A program made the position numbers and the translations under genes. This document shows positions 13,401-26,900 of a DNA stretch of 64,000 nt, one piece after another (the first letter of the stretch is position 1; every line of letters begins with the position of its first letter). Origin of the DNA: Atrichornis clamosus (Eukaryota; Chordata; Aves; Passeriformes; Menuridae). A model generated the notes under the pieces. The model was not told the DNA's origin. It worked only from the letters and a program-made list of their open reading frames with translations, and ran no database searches. The stretch covers positions 1 to 64,000 of the forward strand of contig WBMZ01009466.1 of the NCBI GenBank assembly GCA_013400975.1, written 5' to 3'.

Positions 13401-16400
13401 TATAGATGGTACAATGCATAGTGTTGTATTTATGAAGACTGAAGACACAGGCAAAACAAAGTCTGCAGAAAAAGGTTCCTCTGGCTATACATCTTACCTA
13501 TCATATTCTATGCTTATTTATTATGGATATAATGAACTTCCAGAATACAGTACTGGACAGTAAAATTCTAAGAAAATTATTTTGCTTGCATCAATGATCA
13601 ACTCTCAAGTAAGATTTTCATTTTTAAAGCCTTGGAGATTATTTGGTGATGAATTTACTAGCTGTGAATGTGAGTGAGTGAATTGCTTTGCACCAATAAA
13701 TTCATGCCTTCTTTTTTAAATTTTTTTTTAATGCAGCATAACTATTAGCTTTTTAAAAATAATCACAATCCCTGAAGGCTCAATGAGTCCTAACATGAAG
13801 AGAGAAAAGTGTTTCATTTCTCCTTGACTATGTTTGATACAATCCAGCAAAATTCACAGTACGTTTATCTACAGATCCAAATAAATTTTCACAATATTGA
13901 GTCATAATGTCAGTACTTTAAAGATTACTTGATGTAGAATCCGCTGCATCCTTACCTATTTGAAATAGAAAAATCATGTTTTCTTTCAGTCTGTATTTGT
14001 TTGGTTTGGTTTCTGGACCTTTGATTTGATAATACAGTTAGGAAATATTTCCGAGCACTTGAACTTAGAGTAGGATTGTCGTCAGACTCAAATATAGTCA
14101 TAACACTATTGAGATGTTCCCATGTGCTGCATCTTGCTCTTAATTAAGGTAAGATACTCATGCTTTCAGCAGGCAGTAGTTAAATTCTGTTTCCTGCTGA
14201 ACCTGTGTTTTCTACTAGACCCTGAATAGTCTGTGAACTGAATGTGTTTTCAGTACTTCCTGATACTGTGCTTTTCTGGGACAAGTTTTTTAAAATAACC
14301 TTTGAAAGATGGATGAATACTACAACGTATCCTTTTGCCTTTTATTTTGCTGTCCAGCAACAAAAATAAAATCTGACATAATCGTATCAATATTGCCCGT
14401 GCTCAAAGTACAGAATGGTGAGTTGCTCTCTTGTGAGGCTTACATACATTCCAGCAATGGTAGGTCTGCACAGATTTTTTGAAAAACTTGTGCTAAAAAT
14501 AGAAAACTACATTTAGTAGTTCATTGATTGCTTAAAATAGGGAAACATATTACAGCTTTTGCTGATGAATGTGGGTAGCATGTAAAATGTCAGTTATACA
14601 GACCATTTCACAACCCAACTGAACCTACTTTCCTTGAACTAATTTATTGAGTGGGGCACATTTATTTTACTCTTCTGTATTTTGTTGCTTGGTCAGTTTA
14701 AAAAAAAAATCTGCAGTCATTGAAGCTCTTTAGGATGTTTTGCAGATAATAGTAGAAAATTGACAAAAATATCTATATCAAGTCTTTGCCACCAAGTAAT
14801 TTTTCTCAATTATTTCTTTGGCAAGATAAATATGTTTTTGTATGCAAAACTTGGTGTTGTAGTTAATTATCTCTGTAGATACAGCACATCAATAAGATTT
14901 TAATTAAGAAGTTCTCTGGTTATCTCTTTAGCAATCTGTTTTGGAATAGGATTGCAACTCCTAGGTAATGAAGACTCTGTGATATTTCAACTCTAATTTA
15001 AAGTCAATTTTCCTGTCCCAATCTTAGGCCTTCTCTCTCAGAAGCTGTCATCAGAAAGCTTACTACAAGTTTTTTAGGTGAAGTTATTTTCACTTGTCAG
15101 TTTTGGTAATGATAAACATAAACTCTTGGAGATTAGATTACAGCAACAGTGAAAGTTGGTGAACTGATAATTCTTATGGAGGAAAAAAATCCATAGGTTT
15201 ATTAATTAATAAAATTATCAAAATAATCTTAGATTTTTCTTGTTTGTGTAAAAACAATAAATTAAAGCTACAGTTTTACCATATTTAATATATAATTATG
15301 TAGAAATCCTAATTTTAATTGACTTTTAGAATTTGCACTAATTCACAAAATAAACATAGGACATCAAATTAAAATTTCAGTAACTTCTATACTTTTTTAT
15401 TTTAGTCAGTATTTTCATATACAATGAATACTAGGAGGACTTTGCAGTAAATTAAATATGTTCTTTCTTTTGGTAATTGGTACTTATATGCTCTGGACCA
15501 TACTACATAGCAGTGAATAAAAACGGAGGCCATCTTTTTCTCAGGATACTTGGAAAAGTGATCTGAGAGCCCCAAAGCAGTAACGTAGCTCTGAAGTAGA
15601 GTCAGTAGTGGTACAGCTGCCAAGAACATGAATTGCATAACCATTTTGCATCTCTATTTATGTATACCACAGAGATGGTCTGCAATGCTCTTATAAATCC
15701 CATTAGCAGTACTACTAACAATATATCCCATTGATAAGGTTGCATCTTAAATGCTTGAATTTGTACTTGCAGTTGTGACTTCATTAAGGATAGGTTATAG
15801 CCCAGCTATCTGCCTCTTCTCTTTGACATTGTTTCTCAAACTCTGAATGAAAATTCTTATCTTCATGTAACTGAGCTAATACCTGGATGAGTCAAAAAAC
15901 CTAAACCAAAACAAGAAACCCTCAGCTCATAGTATATATCAGTTCATCTGGTGGCTTTTTATGCTGCTGAAAGATGGTGAATGCAGGCAGAAATTTTTAA
16001 AATCAGTTTCAGCATTGTTCCTTCCATTGTCTCCCTCTCAATCTAATTTGCTTTTTGCTGCCAAAAGCAGTGCTTCTGTGTTTGTTTAGACACTGTTCCC
16101 AGAAGAGCCCTACCCTCTGAAACATTTTTAACATACAAACTTTACAAGGCAAGATAGCTTGCTACAAGGAGGTCATCAACCACTGTAATTTTTTTCTATA
16201 GTTTGGTGTTATCAGATCAATGTTGGAATTATTCAAAGTCAGCACAACACAGGCTTGTGGCTCTGTGTACATACCTGTGTTGACTTAGGAGTGTACGAGT
16301 CCCATAACAATAAAGCAAAACTATATATAGCTAATGAAGTATATAAAGTGAGTGTCTTATGAGATTGTCCTGCATCTGTCAGGTCATCTTGTGTAAATTC

Positions 16401-18964
16401 TCACAACTGTATGCAAACAGTTTTCTTCTGAGTTTTTCTATTTTAGTCCAAAACTTTGTGGAAGATGGGTGACTTTTCTCACACATAGCTTGACTTTTTT
16501 GATCATAGCTGAGGACTTTCTGTAATATAATATTGTAGTGGATTTTATGTCAGTAAACTGGCATTAAAATACCCATGATGTTAAATATGCACTTAGGATT
16601 TATTTTTATTATTATTTTGTTTGCATTCTTTTGGCCTTTAACTGTGTCTTACCAGTTACCTCAACTCTGTTCTTCATTTCCTAAGAAATATACAGTTTCC
16701 CATCCAAAAGTATTTTTGATCTAAATACATTTTCAGAGTATTTTCTTGTTAAACATAATGCTACTCTACAGAAATATCTTTTTCTCTGAGTGAAAAATCA
16801 TTGCAGTAACTGCACTACTGCAGTGATGTCCCATTATTTGTTGTATGACAAGAAAAGCTATTTCTTTGCAATGAATAGATACTTATAGTAATCACCAACA
16901 GCTGAGCAACTACTTGGCTTCTAACGGCAGCATGATGGAAGTGTTTCTTAATTTCTTCCTGTGCATTTTACTGCCTGATGTTGCCGTACCTCAGAATAAA
17001 TGTTTCTGTTACTAATGGAAACACTAACAAAAGTAGACTCAATTCCCTGGACCCAAGTTATCTATACCAGTCTCTTAAAATTATGCATTGAATTCCTTAT
17101 CATGTGTCTTGCACTTTGGAAGAAGTTTATATATCTTGCTCTAATTAACATTGCTCTTGTTCCTGATGTACTGAGCTCTCTGTGGAGTTCATAGTCTCTT
17201 GATCTCTGTCCAGGGAATTAGAGGTGCGCACATTCCGATTAAATATTTAATCAGATCCTTAACAATCTATTTTCCCCTAATTCCCTTGCTCCAAATGGGA
17301 GTTCAGCATTTACCTAAAGAAGATAATATAGAAAAGATGTACTGTGAAAGAGAATTACATACTTTCTGATTCTTTTTTCTCTGAGATACCATGACCTAAG
17401 AACAGTATCAAGACAGAGGTCCAAGTCTTTCGTCAGAGATTTCCATTCTGTATGAATGTTGTCTGCATATACGGTGGAAGTAGCAAATGTAGCATCACTA
17501 TACAAAATTATATATATATATGTAGAAGACCGCTCTCTTGTTTTGAAGGGTGTGCTGATTTATGTTTATATTGTAGAGAAACATGTATGCAGAGAGGGAA
17601 ACAGGGAAATCAATGAGCTGTGTTCAATCAGCTTGGTTGGTGCTGGTGCTAGGGTTTGGAATGATGAGAGGTCATATGCTAAGTAGGGTGTAAATATGTT
17701 TGTCAAGTGGGTTTCTGTTATTTACATTAAATTAAAAGGAGAATGCTCAGAATTAGTACATGGAACATTTTTCAATAAATATTTGCTGATTTATTGTACA
17801 AACCCAGCACATATTTTCACTCACATAAGTACAAGTATATTACAGGTTATGCAGGAATAAAAGGAATATTACAGTGATCATTGCATACTTCTAACTAAAG
17901 CTATAATGAAGGTTGTATCCATGTTCCCACTAGAAATTCTCTTTTCTGTGGGGAGAGTGAAGTCACCACAACGGAAAACAGGTTGAGGCGACTCAAAAAT
18001 GCTGAGCCTTGTTAGTGAGCTTTGTAGTGCATTGTTTGTAAAATGGACTCTGCAGCTCTGTGGTGGGTGGCCAGGCTTCTTAGGCAGTGAGTGGGTATGG
18101 GGGTCGGTTAGATGCCTAGGATGTGAATTATGACTGTCAGTATGCTGAAATGGATGATGTCTAACGTGCTAAATAATAAGAGGGAAACATTAATGCAAGA
18201 TGCATTGTATACTTTTTTGAGCCTCAAGCATGGGGATGAAGAGAGTTAACTCATGTTTTTCAGGGAAGGCCCTGCAGGATTTGTGCACCAAGACCCTTTA
18301 CAGACCAGGTGATGTGTGTGCATCCTTTCAATTTTACATGGTTGTGGGTTTTGCATTATTTCCTATCTCGGCCTTCATGCATTCCTTAGTCTGACAATGT
18401 TTAAAGCCAGCCTTTCCTAATCATCAGGGTTTAGTTTGTTTTAGAAGGAGAGAACTTTTTGTCTTTTAGTTGTTTCCACCAAAGCTGTTCAGTTTTGCCT
18501 AGGCTTACAGGAGGACTGCTGCATGGAAGGGAATGCTTGGGCCACTAAGTACAGATCTATAGATCTCTTGCATTGTAACCATAGCCACCTGACACTATCA
18601 CTTGAAGTAGTTTAGCCTCCATCTCAAAGCTGATTAGATTTTTGATCTAAAATACTCTTTTCTGCGTCACTTTTCTGCATCACTTTTCTGGCGCTTGCAA
18701 AGTATTAAACATCTAGCCAAAATATATTTTGGGAAACTGGACAAAGCAGAGGAAGTGAACAGTGGATCTCTTGCTGTGCAGTGTTCAAGGCTTGGAAATC
18801 TATGTGCAATAATATACTCTGAGTAGTCCAGGTCTTAGGGCTATAGGGTATATCTCGTTTTGGCATCCCAGAGGCATTTGGTGGGAAGCTGATATGAAGC
18901 TGGTCAGTGTTACCTCTCCCAAGATGTCGCTGGATGTGATGCAAACAAATGTGTAGCTCAGACA
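4419..18964. other. Long AT-rich gene-free stretch
   Basis: About 14.5 kb with no recognisable exon, RNA gene or young transposable element. Open frames do not exceed 115 codons (4484-4831 on the - strand is the longest), and none has a recognisable domain, splice context or codon signature. A 14-base T run lies at 9130-9143. A pyrimidine-rich, somewhat GC-richer stretch at about 7290-7900 and a G-richer patch at 18040-18120 stand out slightly but could not be assigned. Very old repeats may be present but too diverged to name by eye. Confidence 0.6.
18658..18690. repeat. Short tandem repeat, 13-bp unit, 2.5 copies
   Basis: TTTTCTGCGTCAC is followed directly by TTTTCTGCATCAC and then TTTTCTG. 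One substitution separates the two full units. It is a local tandem duplication with no evident function. Confidence 0.85.
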
Positions 18965-19077
18965 TGTTGTACTCAAGTGGTCCGGGGTAACCTGCTCCAG
19001 CTGACCCTGCCTCAGCTGGGAGGGTAGACTAAGTATTCCCAAGATGTCCCTTCCAACCTAAATGATTTTGTGATTCT
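18965..19077 (+). mobile_element. CR1 LINE 3' end, 5'-truncated
   Basis: The typical CR1 3' UTR order is visible: GGTAACCTGCTCCAGCTGAC, CCTGCCTCAGCTGGGAGGGT, then AAGATGTCCCTTCCAACCTA, followed by a short degenerate tail (ATGATTTTGTGATTCT). No ORF2 sequence is attached. The 5' boundary is uncertain; diverged CR1 sequence may reach back to about 18900. Orientation is + because the tail lies on the right. Confidence 0.8.
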
Positions 19078-22000
19078 CCTACAAAGATGTAGGAAGGCAA
19101 TTTTTTAATATCTGTTTTATTGTGGGATAAATCTTCCTCTACAGAGACATGCCTAAGGATTCCTGCAAGTACTGTATTAGATATCTAGCTCTGAGAAAAA
19201 TACCACATTAGAGAAGTACACTGATTAAACTGAAGTGACTCTGGTCTTTCAGATCTTAGTACTCAAATTTTGTTTTGTGAAGGAAAGGGACTTGTACTTT
19301 AAAAATATCTTGTTCTGAAGTCAAGATAAATTTGAGTTGCTATTATTTCTGCGGAGTGAAAAACTGTTTTGATTCTTCTATTGTACTCTTAACTCAGTGG
19401 TTTTTATTTTAAAATATTTTACTGGCTGCTTCTCTGTAATATATATTGAAGCCCTTAGGTAAGTGAAGGACAGCAGACAAAATTATTTATTAAACTGTGA
19501 AATATTACCACTGTACAAAGGTAACCAGCTGGTTTGAATAAGGGTATGATGGTGCTTAGGAGGCAAACTTTCATTATATGTGTAATGATAGCAAAAAATC
19601 TATTATATATTTGTGGGTTAATGAAGTATATGTGAATAATTCTATTACTAGGCTGCAACCCAGCAGACCACTCAGTCCTCACTAAACGTAACATTACAGT
19701 GGTAATGGCAGAGAAGAGTGAATTAGACAAAAGAGAGGTTGACTCATGTCTTCAGTCTATTTTTGAATCACACGTTGAATAATGCCCTACTTTACTGTTG
19801 AAAATGACCTAATGTCTCTCTGGTGGAAATATTAAAATCTATGCCTCCTTTAGGTTCAGTATCTTTTCCACATTCAATGATTTTAGGCTGTAATGAGGGC
19901 ACAGAGGCCTGCATTAACTAGTGATAAAACAGGTACCTATTATCTCTGTGGAATGTTAACTGAAATCAGAAACACGGTCTTCTGATAGACTGTTGAGTCT
20001 GTTGACTATTCTAAAAATCATTTTCCAGAGCTGCAATAATGGTTGGTAAGTCCAGTATTTCCCTTGCAATATTGTTACAATATATGAGTATATGTTCCTA
20101 AAATACTGTGTCTTTATTTGGCTCTCAGGTAATTGTTAGTACTTTAATGTAAGGTTTAAAGTAGCAAAGGAATGTAAGAACAGAGAAACTGGTCCTTTGA
20201 GCCTTACTTGTATAAGCTTTCCCTCTTCTGCTGTCTTTCCAAACTTTCTCACCCTGCCAGAGATACAAACGATGCTAAGTCCTGTCATGAAGGTTGGTCC
20301 ACCTGAATGATTTCTCAACCCTGTAACAGAGTACAGTTTTGAAAGATCAGGAAAGTGATACCAAGATGGGTATGCATGGACTGACTAAAATATAGAGGCT
20401 TACTATGAGAAACTTCACCAGAAGGTCTAGGAACTGCCATGTGATAAAGGTCAAAGTAATTGTAAAGTTTTACACTACTCATGAAAAATGATAGTTGTGA
20501 TTTTAGTGATTTTGCTATCTAGTTCTTCATAGCTGTTGATAACAGGTTTGCCTATGGCCCAGTTGAAGATAATAGAGGAGTCATTTTCTTTAGCGATTTT
20601 TAAAAATTATTTCTTCATTTCAGTGTTAGCATTTATCCTCTGTTCTATCTGATATGAAAAACATAAAAAGTGTTGAAAAGAGATGAAGCATAATAGAAGA
20701 GAAATCCCACATGTGAAGACATTCAGATATCAAAACATAGTTTGTAAGAGGCAGAAAATTATAGCAAATGTTAAGAAATCAGGACAATAAAATATATTGC
20801 ACTCAAAGACTGAACGGAAACCATGAAGCATTAACTGCTCCTGTCTAGGAAAAAAATGAACAGAAGAGTAGAAACAGACAAGAAACTGATAATGCTAGAA
20901 ATAGCAATGGACTGTCATAAAGTGTCTAAGTATTTAGAGGTTCATCATCAGGTCCTTAAAAAGCAATACATGTCATATTCCAGAAGCGACTTTGAACTAA
21001 AGTCCTACAGAAATATTTTCTAGCAAAGCACTATGCAGTATACCTTTGTAATTGCATTTGCTACTGTGATTGTTATTTTCTTGCTTGGAGGTCTGGTCTT
21101 TAAATTAGATGACCGCACATTTTGGAAATAATTTATTAGAACTGAAAGGGGCAGGAAGTATTACTAAAATGTCTTTAGCAAACAACACACAGCAGGTGAG
21201 GATAATCCATCCATCCATTCTTCATTTCAATACCACGCCTAATGGTATTGTCTAGCTCTTCAAGCTCTTTGACAAGCAAACAATATATCAGCTTCTCAGC
21301 CTAGGCACATTCAAAGCAAATTTTCTAACCCCATAAGCAATATACATAATGGAAACTCATCAGCCTCAATAACATTTCTGTCATATTTTTGAGTCACCAA
21401 GGGTTACAGAAATGAAGTAGAAAGATGTTCTAGCTGATATTTTGCAAGCAGTTACTTAAAGAAGGCCTCTTCACATGTGTTTTTTTCTTCACAATTTTCT
21501 CAAGAAAATAGCACCTGAAAAGAAAATTGTCACCAAATGGGAGTTCAAAAAGTGACTTATTTTTGGTTTTAATTTTTAAAGCATTGAGAGACCAAATGTC
21601 TACTACATCTAAAGAACAAACAATTACATGGTATTGCTAGAAAAATTAAACAACTACCACAAAGGTTATTTCATTGAGTCTAAATTGTCTGCTGGTATTG
21701 ACTTTTGAGAGAAAATGAGCCTTACAAGCACTAGGTGATGTCAATTGTATTGCTAAGGAGAGCAGTACAGTAACTCAGTCATATGACCTGGAGATTTCAC
21801 ATCATAAATGTGACCTATAATTGCTATAAAGCTCCAGCTTTTATAAAATTTCTAATCATTGTGTTAGTAACAGCTTTGTAGATTCATTTTTAAATCTTTA
21901 TAACTTGTTTGTAACTTATAACTGGAAGCTGCTTGATAATAGTGTCTAGCATATAGAGATTTTAAGTGAGTGTAATCTCTTTTTGCAGCTTCTGTTCCTC

Positions 22001-22244
22001 TCTTAAGGAGAGGAAATAAGACCACTTTTCAATCCTATTGACAAGGAAATGGCCTCATGTTCATAGCCTCATGTAAAGCCAGTGTAAATGAACTGATTTT
22101 GTGCACCAGAAGTTTGCCCAGGTAGAGATGAAGTTCATCTTCAGTTCTGTCTATCAGTTTCCTGCCCTTGTGAAAGAAACCACACCAGTCTGTCAGAGAA
22201 AACAAGACTTGAACTGGAGACCTTGCTCAAAGGCAGGATGAACT
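19078..22244. other. AT-rich non-coding stretch, nothing recognised
   Basis: No gene, RNA or datable repeat is recognisable. Open frames are below 92 codons and unremarkable. Local simple sequence such as CCATCCATCCATTC near 21206 is minor. Confidence 0.6.
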
Positions 22245-23340
22245 GTATTTGTGATAGGTATTTGTTCAACGTCCTTCTGAAAATACCCAGTGATGCAGAC
22301 TCCATGTTCTCTTTCAATACATAATTTTCCTTATTACTGAAAAGATTTTTCTTGCTATTGAAGAACTCTCATAGGAAAAGCATCCTATATTCTGAATCAC
22401 TGTTCATTCTGACCACTCAACTGTCTTTACACCATTTAATTCGTATCCCTCAGTTGCTGTGACCACACTGGAAAGTGTGCTAGTCTACACTTGTAATCTT
22501 TCAGCTGAGTAGTATGAGAGTTATTTCACATTTTAAAATGAGGTTTCTGTTGTGTGTATTTATTTTAGCAGCTTGATGTTCATGATTCCTGACCACATTA
22601 TGATTCACTGTATCTCCCTTGCTTCCACAGGGTATGGCATGGAATTTTACCTCCATCCTTAGTAAAATTCATCTTTTCCCAGTGCATTGTGTGGTTTGAA
22701 TCCTAATTGATTCTGCTGTCTGATGTGCTTCTGGTTGCTTTCAACTTGCAAATTGAATGCATGTACTCTCCCATCCTAATCATTAAAAACATGATGAATA
22801 GTATCAAAAGCAGAACAGACTCCTGCAAAACCTTGCTTTGTGTGTTCCCCCTTTTAACAGTGAACTAGTGATGACTTCCTGGGCAACATTATCATTCCAT
22901 TTTATCCTATCTTGTTGTATGAACACGTTATGTTAAGTGTCAAAAACCTGTATAAAGGCAAAATGCCTTCCTGCTACTGTATCTGCTCCCATACCAAAAC
23001 TTACAGCTCTCCTGCAGAAAGAAATGAGGTCAGTTAAACATATTTTTTCTTTTATGGTGTCCATCAGTCTTCTCCTTTTCTGTGGTTACAGCTTACTTAT
23101 AGAATTTGTTTTTAACAGTATTTTCCCAGTAATTAAGATTTACAGGTCTATAATTCTCTTGCTCTTACTCTCTTTTACTGCATTTTAAGGCTACTCCAAG
23201 TAATTTTTCTGAACACCTCTAGCCCCTTACTAATTCTCAGAAGTAAAACTGAGGTTGACTCCTCTAACTGTTAGTCTTGTAGTGATGAATTTCATCAACA
23301 CTTATAATCAACTGAGAATCACCAGCTAATTCTACCCTTC
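22245..23340 (-). mobile_element. Ancient, degraded CR1/L3-like LINE on the minus strand
   Basis: Read on the + strand, the block follows the antisense order I know from old amniote CR1/L3-type LINEs. A CCCAGTGATGCAGACTCCAT segment is followed by TTCCTTATTACTGAAAAGAT, then CAGACTCCTGCAAAACC with AGTGAACTAGTGATGACTTC. Next come AGTGTCAAAAACCTGTATAA (antisense of the family's SVSKAF-like RT region), GAAATGAGGTCAGTTAAACA, TATTTTCCCAGTAATTAAG, ACAGGTCTATAATTC and GATGAATTTCATCAAC. Many indels are present and no reading frame survives, so it is far older than the CR1 tails elsewhere in this window. The call rests on remembered family order rather than an alignment. The left part (22245-22700) is weaker than the right (22800-23300), and the element may continue towards 23600. 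Confidence 0.6.
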
Positions 23341-23649
23341 TGTAACCTGGTTGTTGACCACTACTGATGCTAGTTGTGAGCAAGTTGGATCTTTTATCAG
23401 ATATTTGTTAGAAGCTGAAGCTCAAATTAATAAATAAAGTTTTCACATACTTTTTGGTTTTGTTTATCAATTACATTTGATTGTAATTTCACTTTCTACT
23501 TGCTACAGATGAGTTTGTGGAATATTTTTCCTACTATCCTTTTTGTCTCATGCCTTTTGTGGCTGATTTCATATAATAGTTTGTGACGCTTTTCCTACAG
23601 TAAAGAGTGAGCTTTGTCTGAAGATTTGTACTTCTCTAGTCTGCATTTG

Positions 23650-23934
23650 GCCCCTCAAGTAACAAGCAATATGACAAGAGGAAATGGTCTTGAGTTGTGT
23701 CAGAGGACTAAAGTGGATATTGGGAAATATCCAATATCCCTTTCTTCACAGAAAGGGCTGTCAGACATGGGAACAGGCTGTCCAGGGAACTGTTTGAGTC
23801 ACCGTCCCTGCAGTCTTTCAAAAGTGGCTCTTGGGGACATGGTTTGATGATGAAGATGGCAGTGTTAGGCTAATGGTTGGACTCAATGGTCTCAGAGGTC
23901 TTTTCCAACCTAAATGATTCTATGATTCTATGCT
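23650..23934 (+). mobile_element. CR1 LINE 3' end, 5'-truncated
   Basis: Standard CR1 terminal landmarks occur in order: ATGACAAGAGGAAATGGTCT, TTCTTCACAGAAAGGGCTGT, CAGACATGGGAACAGGCTGT, a GAGTCACCGTCCCTGCAG block, GGTTGGACTCAATGGTCTCA, TCTTTTCCAACCTAAATG, and a (ATTCTATG)2 tail. The 5' part of the element is missing. The TTGGACTCAATGGTC variant suggests a different CR1 subfamily from the nested copy near 4.1 kb. An inverted repeat at 23715-23739 sits inside. Confidence 0.9.
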
Positions 23935-26900
23935 TCTACTTCTTCAATATGAGTAAATGCTTTTGCTTTCAGCACTGAGACACATTTTTATGTTAATTAA
24001 ATATATTTAATAAACACAACAGCCACTTTATCACTAAGTACAGAAATATTTTCAACACCCAGTCATTCATAAAAATCTAGTCAGAAAAAGAAGTGTGTAG
24101 TAAAAAAAGTTTGCTTTAAATTCAGTAGTATGAAAGCCTAAGATATAATTTTTATTTGTTATATCATTATTGTAGATTTGTGAACCCTGAAGTTGGATAG
24201 TTTTAGTGTTTGTGTGTTCCCAGATTGCAAAATTTGTCAAAGATGACCTGTTTATTGTAGAAGCCAAGTGAGAAGAAAAATGATGAAATCTGGTGTGTGT
24301 GTGTGTGTGACTGCTGCTGTGTTGGGTTTTTTTGTATTCTGAAAGCTGTATTGTTTGTAACACTACCTAATTCTGAAGTTTTTTTTACATTTAATCCATC
24401 ATCAAAGTGAATATATTCTTTACTTTTTCCAGTGCTTCAACTAATGTAATGTTTTCCCAAGAGAAGCAGTTTTGCTTTGAGGGCCATCAAAAGATTCAGT
24501 GTTTGTTTGACAAAATTTTCTTAATGCATACAATCCTGGAACTGAATATTCTTTCATAGCAGAGAAAATCAACTTCAACATTAAGGAGAGACATAAGAAA
24601 AAAGAGCTCATGGAGGTAACATTTGCTTGCAGCAGAAATGGCCAGATCAGTGACAGCTTTGTGTAGCACTTGTTTATACTACCCCTGGCTAGATCAGTAA
24701 CAGTTTTACCATTTACCAACTCTGAATTTGTTGGTAGTGAAAACATTGCCAGGCACCTTTACTTTTGCCACAAGCCCTGTGGAGACTAGTGTAAATTCAA
24801 TTTCCTGCCTGTCTTTGGGGGAAAACAGGAAATGCTCTGTTCTCTGACACTGCCAAGCACTAATATTCAAACTGCCTCCTGGTGATTTTAGTGGGCACAT
24901 GGTGTTTTAGGAGTGCAGCAGGGATGGACAGGTGGCTACTCCTCCCTGTGGAAGAGTAGAATGTTGGAAATGGGATAGCAATTAAGTGAATGTTTTCAGT
25001 CTTGCCTACGTTGCTCTACCAAAAGCACTAACACGCCTTGCTTCTCAGAGGTGTATAGCCAAAGGGATGAGAATGTCTGTTTAAGGTTTGTAACAAGAAA
25101 AAAAGAAGTCTTTAGTTTGTAGCCTTTATCATGTGGATAAAGTAGAGAGGATTTGGTCCTCAATAAAGAGTTACATTGAAAAGCAATGAAATTCTACACT
25201 GTTTCTTTTTTATCGAACCATTGCAAAAGTGCTTTTTAAAATAAACTTGTTTCTGTCTCATTACTTTACTGCCCTCTGTCATCAGAATTTCTCACAAGCC
25301 TCTACACAACGGTAACTCTGACATGTGTGGGTTCAGTGTCTCACAACTCTGATTTCAGTCACTGAAATGCAAAATTTATGGTTGCTGACTCCTGGCCTCT
25401 TTTCTCTGGAGATCAAGGGTAGTATAAAAAGTGGATGTGTCAGCCTGCCAGGTGGGCCACACTAGTGTGAAAAACCTATAAAAGAAATGGTGGGACATCA
25501 GCTGTACAGTTATGATTGTGAAGATTTTATTACTTTTTTTAGTCTTTTGTCTAGATCACGTTTATAATTGTATTCCACTACCAGGCTGTGATGTTGATTT
25601 GTTTGTTTGTTTTGTTGGGGCTTGGAGTTTTTGTTTTGCTTTGGTAATTTTTTTCTCTAAAAACTGGGGAGAGACAGTTGTTGGGATTTGATAGTTTTAA
25701 AAAATAATTATATCAGGCATAATAGAATCCCCCCCTTTTTTTCCCCCCTGAATTGTGTACTTCTCTGTCCAAGAGGCAAGTTAAAAGATGGAGCTAAATG
25801 TAATGTTAAAAGACAAGCATATAGGCTATATAATAATTAAGTTTTAGTTAGATCTTGGGGCCAGAGAAAAGTGTGCATTGTGTGTGTTTTGCTCTATACT
25901 TCAATGCACACACTCCACCATTGCAACTGTTTAAATCCTGTAGGAAGGACTTAACAAATGAGGAGCCAAAAATTATTACCAATTCATTTCCCTTCAGTCC
26001 TACAAGGCTAAAATTAATAAAATAAAAAATGATGCTTAGTTTATTTAGTCTGTGAGTATGAATAAAACAAAGAAACCAACAAACAAGTTAACAATTGTTT
26101 CAGTGATTCCAAACGTTGAATTACACAGAAAATATTTATAGATCACTCCTGCTTTGCCTTTAAGCTTTGACTGAATTTAACCTTGTTAAAAAGAACAGAA
26201 GGGGAAAAATAACCTCAGCCCAACTCCTCTCATAGCCTGATTTCTTCTCTCACCACTGCCCCTGTAATGCTGCTGTTCAGGCTGTGTTTTAAGCTTGAAC
26301 CTGCAGAGCTGCCGTTTAAGCTTAGCGTTTACCAATGGTTACCACAGAGTGGTATCTCAGAAACCTTCTGAGTTTTCCTGTGCTTATCTCAAATAGCTCT
26401 CAGCATGAGTAAATTATAACTTTTAATGGTGAAACTCGAGTTCAGCTTGAAAGGTAAAGCTGGCAATTTATGTGAAAGTTGCTTGGTGCTTTTTGAGTTT
26501 TCTGATTCGTTCAGGGTATTTAGATGATCAAACAGGACAATCTTTCTCAGTAGAAATAATTTGCAGAGTTTTGCAGAGGCATGAGATGTATTTTAGCTGA
26601 GCTTTATTATCCAGCTGAGAAAAAAAGAACAGCTCTCTTTATTTGAATCCGGTCATCTGTTTGAGCATGATTTCCTGTTATTATCTGCTGCAGTTCTCAT
26701 GGGGATGTTTAATATATTAATAAAATTAAGTATTTTTATTATCTCCTGATTTTCATATGGAAAATGTTTGTTTTACTGAAAATTGAATTTGCTGCTTATG
26801 GATAGATTGGTGAAGACTATATTGTGTGCTCATGAAGGGCTACATATTTGTATGCAATTTCGTGCCTACATATTTTTAATTTTTAGGTAGCCTGAAAAAA

